A DNA stretch of 36,599 nucleotides, taken from assembly GCA_013360875.1 (NCBI GenBank), contig JABWAU010000026.1, positions 1-36,599 of the forward strand, given 5' to 3'. A program made the translations under genes and the position numbers. The notes below the pieces were generated by a model that did no database searches, was not told the DNA's origin, and saw only the letters and a list, made by a program, of their open reading frames with translations. This stretch comes from Anaerolineales bacterium. GTDB taxonomy: Bacteria > Chloroflexota > Anaerolineae > Anaerolineales > Villigracilaceae. Shown one piece after another: positions 1-6,880 of the stretch. Position 1 is the stretch's first letter. Every line of letters starts with the position of its first letter.

Positions 1-21
1 GCGCCGCGAGGTAGGTCTTGA
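1..21 (+). CDS. Possible 3' end of a YefM-type antitoxin gene (partial)
   Basis: Frame 1 is open from the window edge to a TGA at 19-21, which overlaps the TTG start of the toxin gene by 4 bases (TTGA). Such an overlap is typical of antitoxin-toxin pairs, where the antitoxin comes first. A second frame, ending at 35-37, is also open, so the assignment rests on context only. Confidence 0.3.
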   Translation, partial: APRGRS

Positions 22-293
22 AACCAAAAAAGCGTGAGGCGGTCTTTCAAATCGAATTTATCGAAGACCTCCGTTACTGGGTCGAAACCGACCGCAAACT
101 CGCTTTGCGCGTCTTTGAATTGATTGACGCCATTTTGCGCGATCCATTCGAAGGCATTGGCAAACCCGAACCGCTCAAATATCTTGGCGCTGGTTGTTGG
201 TCGCGAAGGTTGACCCAGGAACATCGCATTGTCTATCTCGTGCGCGATAATCGAATTGACTTCCTGCAAGCGAGATACCATTACAGCAAGTAA
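18..293 (+). CDS. yoeB: Txe/YoeB family toxin, ribosome-dependent mRNA endonuclease
   Basis: The 91-residue protein matches YoeB over its whole length. It has the WVETD segment near residue 21, FEGIGKPEPLK at 44-54, WSRRLTQEHRIVY at 61-73 and a terminal RYHY. The catalytic residues known for E. coli YoeB (E46, R65, H83) correspond to E51, R70 and H88 here, so the enzyme appears intact. YoeB binds the ribosomal A site and cleaves mRNA, and is neutralised by YefM. The start is a TTG at 18 with purine-rich AGGTAGG just upstream; the antitoxin should lie just outside the window. It runs rightward, convergent with the polysaccharide cluster that ends at 318. Confidence 0.93.
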   Translation: MKPKKREAVFQIEFIEDLRYWVETDRKLALRVFELIDAILRDPFEGIGKPEPLKYLGAGCWSRRLTQEHRIVYLVRDNRIDFLQARYHYSK

Positions 294-317
294 GTCACAA
301 TCACTCTCTATCCTCTA

Positions 318-1079
318 CTAATCTTTCTTCACATAATACAACAAATGCGGATCACGCTTCATTTCGCGCGCCGTGAACGCATACACCTCGTTCGCCTTCA
401 TCAACTTCACATCCGCCTCGCCAATCCTGCGGATTTTGACAATCCCCGCCTTCTCCATCAACTCGCCCATCGGGTTGACTTCCGTCACAACGCCCTTGTC
501 AATATCGCGCACCAACATTTCGAACGTGTCGGTGTACGTGACCCCGTTCTCGTCCGTCACCTGCCCGGTGAACTGCTTCAGATAGCGATAGTCCACGCCC
601 TCCATCTGCTCGATATGATGAAAGAACGTCATGCTGTTCGTGTACGACAAGCCGATGATCATGATCTTCCCATCCAGATCGCGCAACTTGCCGAACACCG
701 AATTGCGCTCATAGGCGCTCTTGTAGCGCAGGCTTCCCAGCATCTCGGCGTGTTTTCCGAGTACGGCAAACGAATAGAACGGATGAAACACACGCTTTGC
801 GCGCGGGTCGAGCCGCACCAGTTCAGTCAACACGCCCATCTTCGACGGCGTCGTACGCACATCCCACGGCTCGCCCTTGTTGAAGCCAAAGTTGAACGTC
901 GGCATAATCAACGTCCCTTCGCCGTCTGTATCGAGCGCCGCTTCTAGCGCGCGGATGACCGTCTGCGGTCCGCCGTCCACAGGTCCCAGCGATTTATACG
1001 AACTATGCACCAGCAAGGTATCCCCCTGCTCCACACCCAACGCACGAAACTCTTCGACTAGTTTTTCAAACGTAAGCAT
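318..1079 (-). CDS. AAC(3)-fold N-acetyltransferase, last gene of the polysaccharide cluster
   Basis: This 253-residue protein belongs to the aminoglycoside N3-acetyltransferase (AAC(3)) fold. It shows the early LLVHSSYKSLG segment, a GTLIMPTF strand, a YSFAVLGKHAE stretch and the MIIGLSYTNSMTFFHH core. The ATG at 1079 is chosen over one at 1100 because a GGAGGA ribosome binding site (complement of 1085-1090) sits 5 bases upstream of it. Members found in surface-glycan loci are thought to acetylate amino sugars with acetyl-CoA rather than antibiotics. Here it follows a glycosyltransferase and a NeuB-type synthase on the same strand, which supports a sugar N-acyltransferase role. Drug resistance cannot be inferred. 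Confidence 0.85.
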   Translation of the reverse strand: MLTFEKLVEEFRALGVEQGDTLLVHSSYKSLGPVDGGPQTVIRALEAALDTDGEGTLIMPTFNFGFNKGEPWDVRTTPSKMGVLTELVRLDPRAKRVFHPFYSFAVLGKHAEMLGSLRYKSAYERNSVFGKLRDLDGKIMIIGLSYTNSMTFFHHIEQMEGVDYRYLKQFTGQVTDENGVTYTDTFEMLVRDIDKGVVTEVNPMGELMEKAGIVKIRRIGEADVKLMKANEVYAFTAREMKRDPHLLYYVKKD

Positions 1080-1206
1080 ATTCTTCCTCCAGAATTTCAA
1101 CGCTTCAACCTTTTTCTACACTGACGCACGCATCTTTCCAAACCGAGACCTGATCTGCTTCGAGAGCCATTCTCTCCCCTTCACCTTTTCTCCGTCTCTC
1201 CGTGCT

Positions 1207-2298
1207 TCAACCATTTTTCACCTTCTCATACGCCTCGAGAAGTGTACCAAAATTCTTCCGCCAATCTGCCCGCTCCTCAGCAGTCTTTCTCGCCGCCTTT
1301 CCCATCTTCCCCCACGCTCTGCGACTCTGGATGGCAAGCATAATCTTCTCCGCCAGATCGTCGGCATCCCCATCGCGGAATAGCCAGCCGTTGACTCCCT
1401 CCTCGACCCAGTCCCTGTTGCCGGGAATATCCGAGACCAAACAGGGAAGCCCGCTTGCCAGCGCCTCCAGCAGCGTGACCGAGGTGCCGTCCACGTGCGA
1501 GGGCGAGATGTAAATATCCGCCATGTGATACCAGCGCGGCAGATCGCGTTGACTCACCTGCCCGCCAAAATGAACACGTTCCATCACCCCGCCGTTCATC
1601 AATATCTTGCGGATATTTGCTCCTTGTGAACCGCCGCCTAACAAAATCAAATTCACATCGGGATTCACGCTCGCCACTTTGACAAACGCCGCTGCCAGCA
1701 CATCCACGCCGTAGATCACTTCCCACGTGCGGCTGCAAAAGAGCGTAAACGTTCGAACGTTCGAACGTTTAAACGTTTTAGGCATGAAATACTGCAAGTC
1801 CACCCCCCAGGGAAACACTACGGTGTTCTCAGGCTTCACCCCAAAAGCGATTGCCTTCTCGCGCGTCACATTGGCGTCGCAGGTGAAAAACGCGCTTCGG
1901 CGCAGTGTATATCGCGTTACCCACCGCATCCAGGCGCTTTTGTCTGCATCCATCACCAAATCATATCCCCACGACATCGCCAGCAAATGCCGGAAACCAC
2001 TCAACGCAACGAGAAACGCGCAATTCTGTATCGGACCGGCGTGGATCAGGTCGGGCTGAATCGCCCGAATGATGCGGCGCAGGTCCAAGGTCAGACGCGG
2101 AACGTCGCGCCAGCGGAACTCGCGCTTCCCACCCGCCCACAAAATCTGCCGCACGTTTTCGGGAATCGGTCTGTCTTCCGTCTGGCGGTGGTTTGCTTCC
2201 AACTGCAAAAAGAAAACCTCATGCTCCGTCTTTGCCAGCGAGGAGAGAAAGCGGTAATCGTGAGGGGTGTAGTTTTTCGAAAAGTAGATGATCTTCAT
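1207..2298 (-). CDS. GT4-family glycosyltransferase
   Basis: The protein has 363 residues and a GT-B fold. The N-terminal half begins MKIIYFSKNYTPHDYRF. The C-terminal donor domain carries GGGSQG, HFGGQVSQRDLPRWYHMAD and the acidic signature in the DGTSVTLLEALASGLP stretch followed by SDIPGN. These are retaining GT4 features for a nucleotide-sugar donor; the sugar is unknown. The start at 2298 is chosen because upstream in-frame codons translate repeat DNA (see 2310-2384). No good Shine-Dalgarno is visible. The linker between the two domains (KTFKRSNVRTF) is encoded by repeat-like DNA at 1748-1780, yet the gene stays open. It probably adds one residue of the surface glycan in the cytosol. Confidence 0.88.
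   Translation of the reverse strand: MKIIYFSKNYTPHDYRFLSSLAKTEHEVFFLQLEANHRQTEDRPIPENVRQILWAGGKREFRWRDVPRLTLDLRRIIRAIQPDLIHAGPIQNCAFLVALSGFRHLLAMSWGYDLVMDADKSAWMRWVTRYTLRRSAFFTCDANVTREKAIAFGVKPENTVVFPWGVDLQYFMPKTFKRSNVRTFTLFCSRTWEVIYGVDVLAAAFVKVASVNPDVNLILLGGGSQGANIRKILMNGGVMERVHFGGQVSQRDLPRWYHMADIYISPSHVDGTSVTLLEALASGLPCLVSDIPGNRDWVEEGVNGWLFRDGDADDLAEKIMLAIQSRRAWGKMGKAARKTAEERADWRKNFGTLLEAYEKVKNG
1748..1780. repeat. Word repeat family B inside a coding region
   Basis: Alternating GTTCGAAC / AACGTT palindromic words lie inside the glycosyltransferase gene. Related words occur at 2310-2384 just before the same gene. In frame they read as a hydrophilic linker. Confidence 0.6.
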
Positions 2299-2309
2299 AA
2301 AAAAAAACA

Positions 2310-2384
2310 GGTTGGAACGTTTGAAGGTTTGCAAGTTCGAACATTCCAACCTTTCAACTTGTCAACCTTCAAACCAGGTCAGGC
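2310..2384. repeat. Word repeat family B between neuB-like and glycosyltransferase genes
   Basis: The gap contains GGTTGGAACGTTTGAAGG, GTTCGAACATTCCAACC and CAACCTTCAAACC, short variants of one theme in both orientations. It overlaps the 3' end of the upstream gene by a few bases. Confidence 0.6.
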
Positions 2385-3446
2385 TCCCAAATCCGTCCAC
2401 CTCAACTCTTTGCCCTTCGGCATATCCACCAGCGCCCGCGTGCCAATGACGTTTGGGATTTCATGCGGCTTGATCGCCCCCGGCGTGGCGGGACGCAGCA
2501 CGTCAATCATCTCGCGCGTGAAGACCTCGCCCGCCTTGATGTCGCGCGCCGCGCGCAGACAGCGTCGCTGCACGATCTTCGTCTCCTGCTCGTTGCCCGC
2601 AATGAATTTATCGGTCGAGCCGAGCGCCCGTTCGAGTTGACGCGTCTCCTCCACCATGTGCGCCCATGCCTCGGGGTTCATCGCAAACTTATGGTCGGGT
2701 CCTTCGCGGTCGTTGCTGTCGGTAAAGTGACGTTCGATCATCCGCGCACCCAGCGCCACCGCGCCCAAAACCGTTGCATTCCCATGCGTGTGATCCGAAA
2801 GACCCAGCACCACCTCCGGGAACATGACCGCATACGTCTTCAGCACGTTCAAATGGATGTGGTCGAAGTTTTCCGGGCTGGCGGTGTAGTTGGTGTTGCA
2901 CTGCATCAGGCACAACTGCTTGTTGATTTTGAGAATCGCATGGACGGCGCGCTGCACATCGGCAATATCTGCCGCGCCGCTGGCAATGATCATCGGCTTG
3001 CCTTTGGACGCCATGTGTTCGAGCGTTTCGATCCAGTCAATCTCGCCCGACCCCACCTTGAAGGCGGGAATGTACGGGTCAACGTGTTCGACGGAGTCGT
3101 AGTCGTAGGGCGAGGTGAAAAAGTGGATGCCGACCTTGTCACATTCCTCCTTCAGGATGGGTGTCCAGTCCTGCGGGAGCGAGGCAGCCGCATACACCTC
3201 GGTCACAGACTTCTTCCACGCCGCCTGATGGCTGACCTTCGAGTTCATGTGCGAAAAGCCATACTCTGAAACAATCTTGGGCGCCTGAAAATGCTGGAAC
3301 TTTGCCGCATCCGCCCCCGCTTCCTTGGCGAGGCGAATCAGCAGTTTCGCGCGGTTCAAGTCTCCATCGTGGTTGGCGGCGATGTCGGCGATGAAATACG
3401 TCGGGTGATTGGGTCCAATCCAGCGGTCTTGAATCTTGAATTCCAT
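2379..3446 (-). CDS. NeuB/PseI-type nonulosonic acid synthase with SAF domain
   Basis: The 355-residue protein condenses a six-carbon N-acetyl amino sugar with phosphoenolpyruvate to make a nine-carbon sialic-acid-like sugar. The TIM-barrel part shows IADIAANHDGDL, AAKFQHFQ, FFTSPYD, AFKVGSGEI and ERHFTDSNDREGPDHK, all typical of the NeuB family. The C-terminal 60 residues, from RRCLRAARDI on, are an antifreeze-like SAF domain that closes the active site. The ATG at 3446 has GGAGGAC at ideal spacing; the ATG at 3458 lacks one. Sequence alone does not say whether the product is neuraminic, legionaminic or pseudaminic acid. A PseB-like dehydratase upstream in the cluster favours pseudaminic-type chemistry, but PseC, PseG and PseF are not seen. 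Confidence 0.92.
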   Translation of the reverse strand: MEFKIQDRWIGPNHPTYFIADIAANHDGDLNRAKLLIRLAKEAGADAAKFQHFQAPKIVSEYGFSHMNSKVSHQAAWKKSVTEVYAAASLPQDWTPILKEECDKVGIHFFTSPYDYDSVEHVDPYIPAFKVGSGEIDWIETLEHMASKGKPMIIASGAADIADVQRAVHAILKINKQLCLMQCNTNYTASPENFDHIHLNVLKTYAVMFPEVVLGLSDHTHGNATVLGAVALGARMIERHFTDSNDREGPDHKFAMNPEAWAHMVEETRQLERALGSTDKFIAGNEQETKIVQRRCLRAARDIKAGEVFTREMIDVLRPATPGAIKPHEIPNVIGTRALVDMPKGKELRWTDLGA

Positions 3447-3464
3447 TTTGTCCTCCATATAAGT

Positions 3465-4394
3465 TTATGGCTTATCAACCGGCTGTTGATAACTCCTGAT
3501 TTTCTGTGGATAACCCTGCTGAAACTGCGCATAAAACCCGTCCAAACCCGTGGAGAACTCGGGGAGAGGACGTTCCAAATCTGTGGATAGTTTGTGGACA
3601 GACAGCCACAAGTTGTGGGAACGTTTGGCGGTCAGCCCCGACCGTTCAACGGATTGCGGCTCAATGAGGCTTTCCTTCAGCCCGAACTTGCGTGCCACCT
3701 CCACCCCAAACTGATACTTGTTCATCGGCTGCGCGCCAACCACGTGGTACAAGCCGTGCAAATCCTTTTCGAGCATGGCGAGCAGCGTCTGCGCGAGGTG
3801 ATTAACCCACATCGGGCAGAAGACAACATCCGTAAACCCAAAGACCTTTCTGCCCTCGCTCAGGTTGTTGACAAAAAACTCGCCAAGGCTGCGCTGTCCA
3901 CCCAGCGACCAGCCATAAAAATTGACCCTTGCAATGATGGCTTGCGGATTGACCGCCTGCACGGCTCGCTCGCCCTCGAACTTGGTCTGTGCATAGATGC
4001 TTTGGGGGTTTGGGACATCTTCCTCTGAGTACGCGCCCTCTTTTGTTCCGTCGAAGACCGCATCGGTGGAGAGGTGAACGAGTTTGATATTTCGCTCTGC
4101 GCACGCCTTCGCCAACTCGGCAGGGAAATCGGCATTGAGCCGCCTTGCCTGGTCGGGGTGTTTCTCGCACTCGTCGAGGTTTGCCATCGCCGCACAGTTG
4201 ACGAGCCAGTCGGGCTTCGCGTCATCAAGGAGGGAGGCAATTTCATTGCTTTGCAAAAAATCGAACCGAATCACCCGAAACGGAGCCGACTTGAGCCTGC
4301 CGCGGTCCATGCCAATGACCTCATGCTCGTCCATTGCTTCGAGGGCAAGGTTGATACCTAAAAGACCGCTGGCACCAGTGATGAGGAGTTTCAT
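3465..4394 (-). CDS. RfbD-like SDR, dTDP-4-dehydrorhamnose reductase family
   Basis: This 309-residue extended short-chain dehydrogenase has an N-terminal Rossmann motif (LLITGASGLLG), a VNCAA segment, HLSTDAVFDG and the catalytic YAQTK tetrad region. The layout matches RfbD, which reduces a 4-keto nucleotide sugar with NAD(P)H. The start at 4394 is the first ATG that begins the Rossmann strand; the upstream codons translate family A repeat DNA, and there is no clear ribosome binding site. The last 40 codons contain several TTATCCACA-like 9-mers. In this locus it may reduce the keto sugar made by the PseB-like dehydratase; the true substrate is unknown. Confidence 0.85.
   Translation of the reverse strand: MKLLITGASGLLGINLALEAMDEHEVIGMDRGRLKSAPFRVIRFDFLQSNEIASLLDDAKPDWLVNCAAMANLDECEKHPDQARRLNADFPAELAKACAERNIKLVHLSTDAVFDGTKEGAYSEEDVPNPQSIYAQTKFEGERAVQAVNPQAIIARVNFYGWSLGGQRSLGEFFVNNLSEGRKVFGFTDVVFCPMWVNHLAQTLLAMLEKDLHGLYHVVGAQPMNKYQFGVEVARKFGLKESLIEPQSVERSGLTAKRSHNLWLSVHKLSTDLERPLPEFSTGLDGFYAQFQQGYPQKIRSYQQPVDKP
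3484..3600. other. Cluster of DnaA-box-like 9-mers inside a gene
   Basis: TGTTGATAA (3484-3492), TGTGGATAA (3505-3513, the exact complement of the TTATCCACA consensus), TGTGGATAG (3582-3590) and TTGTGGACA (3592-3600) lie within 117 bases, all in the same orientation. No dnaA, dnaN or AT-rich unwinding region is nearby. This may be another word-repeat family rather than a replication element. Confidence 0.35.
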
Positions 4395-4399
4395 GTAGC

Positions 4400-4434
4400 A
4401 CGTTCCAAGTTTCAAGTGTCAAGTTCCACGTTGT
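4400..4434. repeat. Word repeat family A, right of the reductase gene
   Basis: The gap contains CGTTCCAAGTTTCAAGTG and TCAAGTTCCACGTTG, variants of a (gtttcaagttccac)n theme. The same words occur at 4893-4916 on the other side of the four-helix-bundle gene and inside a coding region at 15997-16030. Confidence 0.6.
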
Positions 4435-4437
4435 GAG

Positions 4438-4836
4438 TTATGAGGTTTTGGTTGGTTTGTTGGGGCGGTGGGGATTTTTCAGGATGCCTTTCTTCAATCC
4501 GCCGATGATGGCTTGGGTCTTCTTGGCTTGTTCATAATGGGTCCTGAAAGCTTCTTCCTTGATATAGCTTGTGTCCAAAGCAACATAGAGTAAGGATTGC
4601 ACTTCAACAGCGGAGCGACGAGCCATCCCCAGAAAACGGGCGAACTCCACGGTTGATTCATTATCAAATCCCTCCGCAATATTGGTCATGGAGGAAACAG
4701 CGGCTCTTTGAATTTGATCCTTCAATCCAAAATCTTTGGAGAACAACCCGTCCGATGTTATTTTGTAAATCATTCTCACCAGTTTACGCGCCTCCTGCCA
4801 GGCAATCAAATCCTCAAATTTCGTTACAGCAGTCAT
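4438..4836 (-). CDS. Four-helix bundle protein (S23 / 23S rRNA intervening-sequence family)
   Basis: The 132-residue protein carries the family signature: FEDLIAWQEARKLV at the start, LKDQIQRAAVSSMTNIAEGF in the middle and FLGMARRSAVEVQSLLYVA later. These form four amphipathic helices. Homologues sit in 23S rRNA intervening sequences or as stand-alone genes in many phyla; Avd of diversity-generating retroelements is a distant relative. The molecular role of stand-alone members is unknown. AAGGAGG with 6-base spacing fixes the ATG at 4836. The gene interrupts the glycan cluster and is bounded on both sides by family A repeats, which suggests it entered as a cassette. No reverse transcriptase is present. 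Confidence 0.9.
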   Translation of the reverse strand: MTAVTKFEDLIAWQEARKLVRMIYKITSDGLFSKDFGLKDQIQRAAVSSMTNIAEGFDNESTVEFARFLGMARRSAVEVQSLLYVALDTSYIKEEAFRTHYEQAKKTQAIIGGLKKGILKNPHRPNKPTKTS

Positions 4837-4892
4837 TTCAGCCTCCTTTGAAAATTTGAACAAACCGTGAAAATTCAGCAGAGAACATAGGA

Positions 4893-4916
4893 CCTGAAAC
4901 GTGAAACTTGAAACGG
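4893..4916. repeat. Word repeat family A, left copy next to the S23 gene
   Basis: CCTGAAACGTG and AAACTTGAAACGGG are the opposite-strand form of the words at 4400-4434. Confidence 0.55.
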
Positions 4917-4930
4917 GACACTAGAGACCC

Positions 4931-5941
4931 CTACCCTTCCAACTTCCCCTGCTTGAACAATTCCTCGAACGGCGCGACGAACTCCTTGATGCCCTCGATA
5001 TCAAGCCATTCGGTGTTGTTGTCGCTGGTGTAGGTGAACCCTTCGGGGAGCGGCTTGCCCTTGTCTTTCCATGAGTAGCCGAACCATGAAGCCTCCGCAG
5101 GCTGGATAACGTACATGCGCTCCAGTTCGACCGTATGGCGGGCTTCGTCTTCCGAGATCAAATCTTCGTGCAGTTTCTCGCCAGGGCGGATGCCGATGAT
5201 TTCGATCTTCGCGTTCGGCACGATGGCGCGCGCCAGGTCAACGACTTTGGTGCTGGGGATCTTCGGCACAAATACCTCCCCGCCCTCCATCTGCTCGATG
5301 CACTCGATCACGAAACGAACTCCCTGCTCCAGCGACAGCCAGAAGCGCGTCATGCGTTCATCCGTAATGGTGACTATGCCGCTCTCGCGCTGCTTGAGAA
5401 ACAACGGCACCACCGAACCGCGCGAACCGACCACGTTCCCGTATCGGACGCACGAGTAGCGGGTTGCCGTCCCTGCAGCGTAGGCATTGCTTTGAACGGT
5501 CAACTTCTCCGCTGCGAGTTTGGTCGCGCCGTAGAGATTTGCCGGGCTGACGGCTTTATCAGTGCTGATGGTCATCACCTTCTTCACGCCCGCATCCAGC
5601 GCCGCTTCGACCACATTTGCCGTGCCCATGATGTTGGTCTTGATCGCTTCCATCGGGTTGTACTCACAGGCAGGCACTTGCTTCAACGCCGCCGCATGGA
5701 CGACGACATCCACACCGTGCATCGCGCGGACAAGCCGCTCGCGGTCGCGCACATCGCCGATAAAATAGCGCAGCGAGGGATGGTTGAATCCCTGCACGCG
5801 CATTTCATGTTGTTTCAACTCGTCGCGGCTGAAGATGATGATTTTCCTCGGCTGTTTTTCCTCGAGCAAGGTCTGCGTGAACTTCTTGCCGAAGGAACCT
5901 GTTCCACCAGTGATGAGCACAACTTGATTTTTCCAGTCCAT
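4931..5941 (-). CDS. pseB: UDP-N-acetylglucosamine 4,6-dehydratase (inverting), PseB-like
   Basis: This 336-residue extended SDR matches PseB/FlaA1-type inverting dehydratases. It has GGTGSFGKKF at residues 12-21 for NADP binding, FSRDELKQHEM, HAAALKQVPACEYNP and the catalytic STDKAVSPANLYGATK segment, followed by YGNVVGSRGSV and GIRPGEKLHE. The enzyme removes water from UDP-GlcNAc and inverts C5, giving UDP-2-acetamido-2,6-dideoxy-L-arabino-hexos-4-ulose, the first step to pseudaminic acid and some other 6-deoxy sugars. The ATG at 5941 has GGAGC upstream. It is 14 bases from the methyltransferase gene, so the two are probably co-transcribed. No PseC aminotransferase is found in the cluster. 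Confidence 0.9.
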   Translation of the reverse strand: MDWKNQVVLITGGTGSFGKKFTQTLLEEKQPRKIIIFSRDELKQHEMRVQGFNHPSLRYFIGDVRDRERLVRAMHGVDVVVHAAALKQVPACEYNPMEAIKTNIMGTANVVEAALDAGVKKVMTISTDKAVSPANLYGATKLAAEKLTVQSNAYAAGTATRYSCVRYGNVVGSRGSVVPLFLKQRESGIVTITDERMTRFWLSLEQGVRFVIECIEQMEGGEVFVPKIPSTKVVDLARAIVPNAKIEIIGIRPGEKLHEDLISEDEARHTVELERMYVIQPAEASWFGYSWKDKGKPLPEGFTYTSDNNTEWLDIEGIKEFVAPFEELFKQGKLEG

Positions 5942-5955
5942 AAATGCTCCAATTT

Positions 5956-6783
5956 CTATTTTCTAATCACGATCAACGGATACTGCCCGTTCTCGCCGAA
6001 GAAACGAGGGAAGGTCTCTTCGAGCCAGAAGACGATCCGCAAAAAGGCTTTGCCGCCGAACTGCGGACGCACGAACCAACGCATAAAACGCGGACTCAAA
6101 CTGCGCCACGGATAAATCTCGAACCCGACCGCATCCTTCAATTCGTTCTTCAACCAGCGCGGCGTCATCTTTTCGACGAACGTGCCAGTTTGCTCTTCGT
6201 CGGCAGACCAGTCCTTTTTCTTCTTTTTGGCTGAACGACCTGAGAGCAGCCGCCCCACGGCAATGAGGGGTTCGGCAAGCCGCATGAGTAACGGATTATG
6301 CCAGCCGTTGACCACGACACCGCTCCTGCCCGCTTTCAGCACGCGGGTCAATTCCATGTAGGCGCGCTTGTGTTCGCTCAGCGGCAGGTGATGAATGGCG
6401 TGCATGGACACGACCCCATCGAAGGCATCGGGCTTGAACGGCAGGTTGGCAATGTCCGCAACGACAAAGAGCCCTTTGTCGCCGAGGCGGCTGCGCGCTT
6501 CTTTCAAGGCGGTGATGGAAATATCGGCGCACAGACGATAGTTGTAGCCTTCAGAATACGTCAGATATTCGGGCCACTGCACAGGACCGGAGCCCGCATC
6601 GAGAAGAATCTCTCCGCTTGGGGCGAGGTGCCGCTTGACGCGCATGTGGCAGCTGTGAATGTATTCCCTCGAAACCGGACGCAGGTCTTCGTAGCGGGCG
6701 TTCTGGTATAACCCATCGCCAACCTGCGACCAGCCGATCTGGTCATAAAATTCGCGCACTTGTTGTTTGGTGTTTTCGCTCAT
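5956..6783 (-). CDS. SAM-dependent methyltransferase, class I
   Basis: The 275-residue protein has a class I SAM-binding fold: ILLDAGSGPVQW (motif I), LCADIS (motif II), VVADIANLPFKPDAFDGVVS and MHAIHHLP, as in the UbiE/type 11 family. A Lys-rich stretch (KKKKK) near residue 190 and an aromatic C-terminal part follow. The ATG at 6783 is preferred over an upstream GTG, but neither has a strong ribosome binding site. Within the glycan cluster it may methylate a sugar or act on the chain end, as is known for exporters with Wzt-type carbohydrate-binding domains. The substrate cannot be told from sequence. Confidence 0.8.
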   Translation of the reverse strand: MSENTKQQVREFYDQIGWSQVGDGLYQNARYEDLRPVSREYIHSCHMRVKRHLAPSGEILLDAGSGPVQWPEYLTYSEGYNYRLCADISITALKEARSRLGDKGLFVVADIANLPFKPDAFDGVVSMHAIHHLPLSEHKRAYMELTRVLKAGRSGVVVNGWHNPLLMRLAEPLIAVGRLLSGRSAKKKKKDWSADEEQTGTFVEKMTPRWLKNELKDAVGFEIYPWRSLSPRFMRWFVRPQFGGKAFLRIVFWLEETFPRFFGENGQYPLIVIRK

Positions 6784-6822
6784 TCGAAACTTCAGCCACC
6801 GATTCACAAATTAGTCTTTACG

Positions 6823-6842
6823 TGGACGTTAGAGAACGTCCA
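6823..6842. repeat. Family H palindrome (GGACGTT-AGAG-AACGTCC)
   Basis: A perfect inverted repeat with 8-base arms and an AGAG loop lies between the methyltransferase and KpsS-like genes. Related words occur at 24810-24971, 33341-33396 and 36538-36580. Confidence 0.7.
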
Positions 6843-6880
6843 ACTACACACATCATCTCAAGATGAGACGGTTGCGAGAG

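Noticed and set aside
318-1079. Aminoglycoside resistance gene
   Set aside because: The AAC(3) fold is shared by sugar acetyltransferases, and the gene is the last member of a polysaccharide operon.
3484-3600. Chromosomal replication origin
   Set aside because: DnaA-box-like sequences are inside a gene, with no dnaA, dnaN, gyrB or AT-rich region near.
4438-4836. Diversity-generating retroelement, because Avd is a relative of the S23 family
   Set aside because: No reverse transcriptase, template repeat or variable repeat is present in the window.
318-5941. Complete pseudaminic acid operon
   Set aside because: Only PseB-like and NeuB/PseI-like enzymes are found; PseC, PseG, PseF and a typical PseH are missing.
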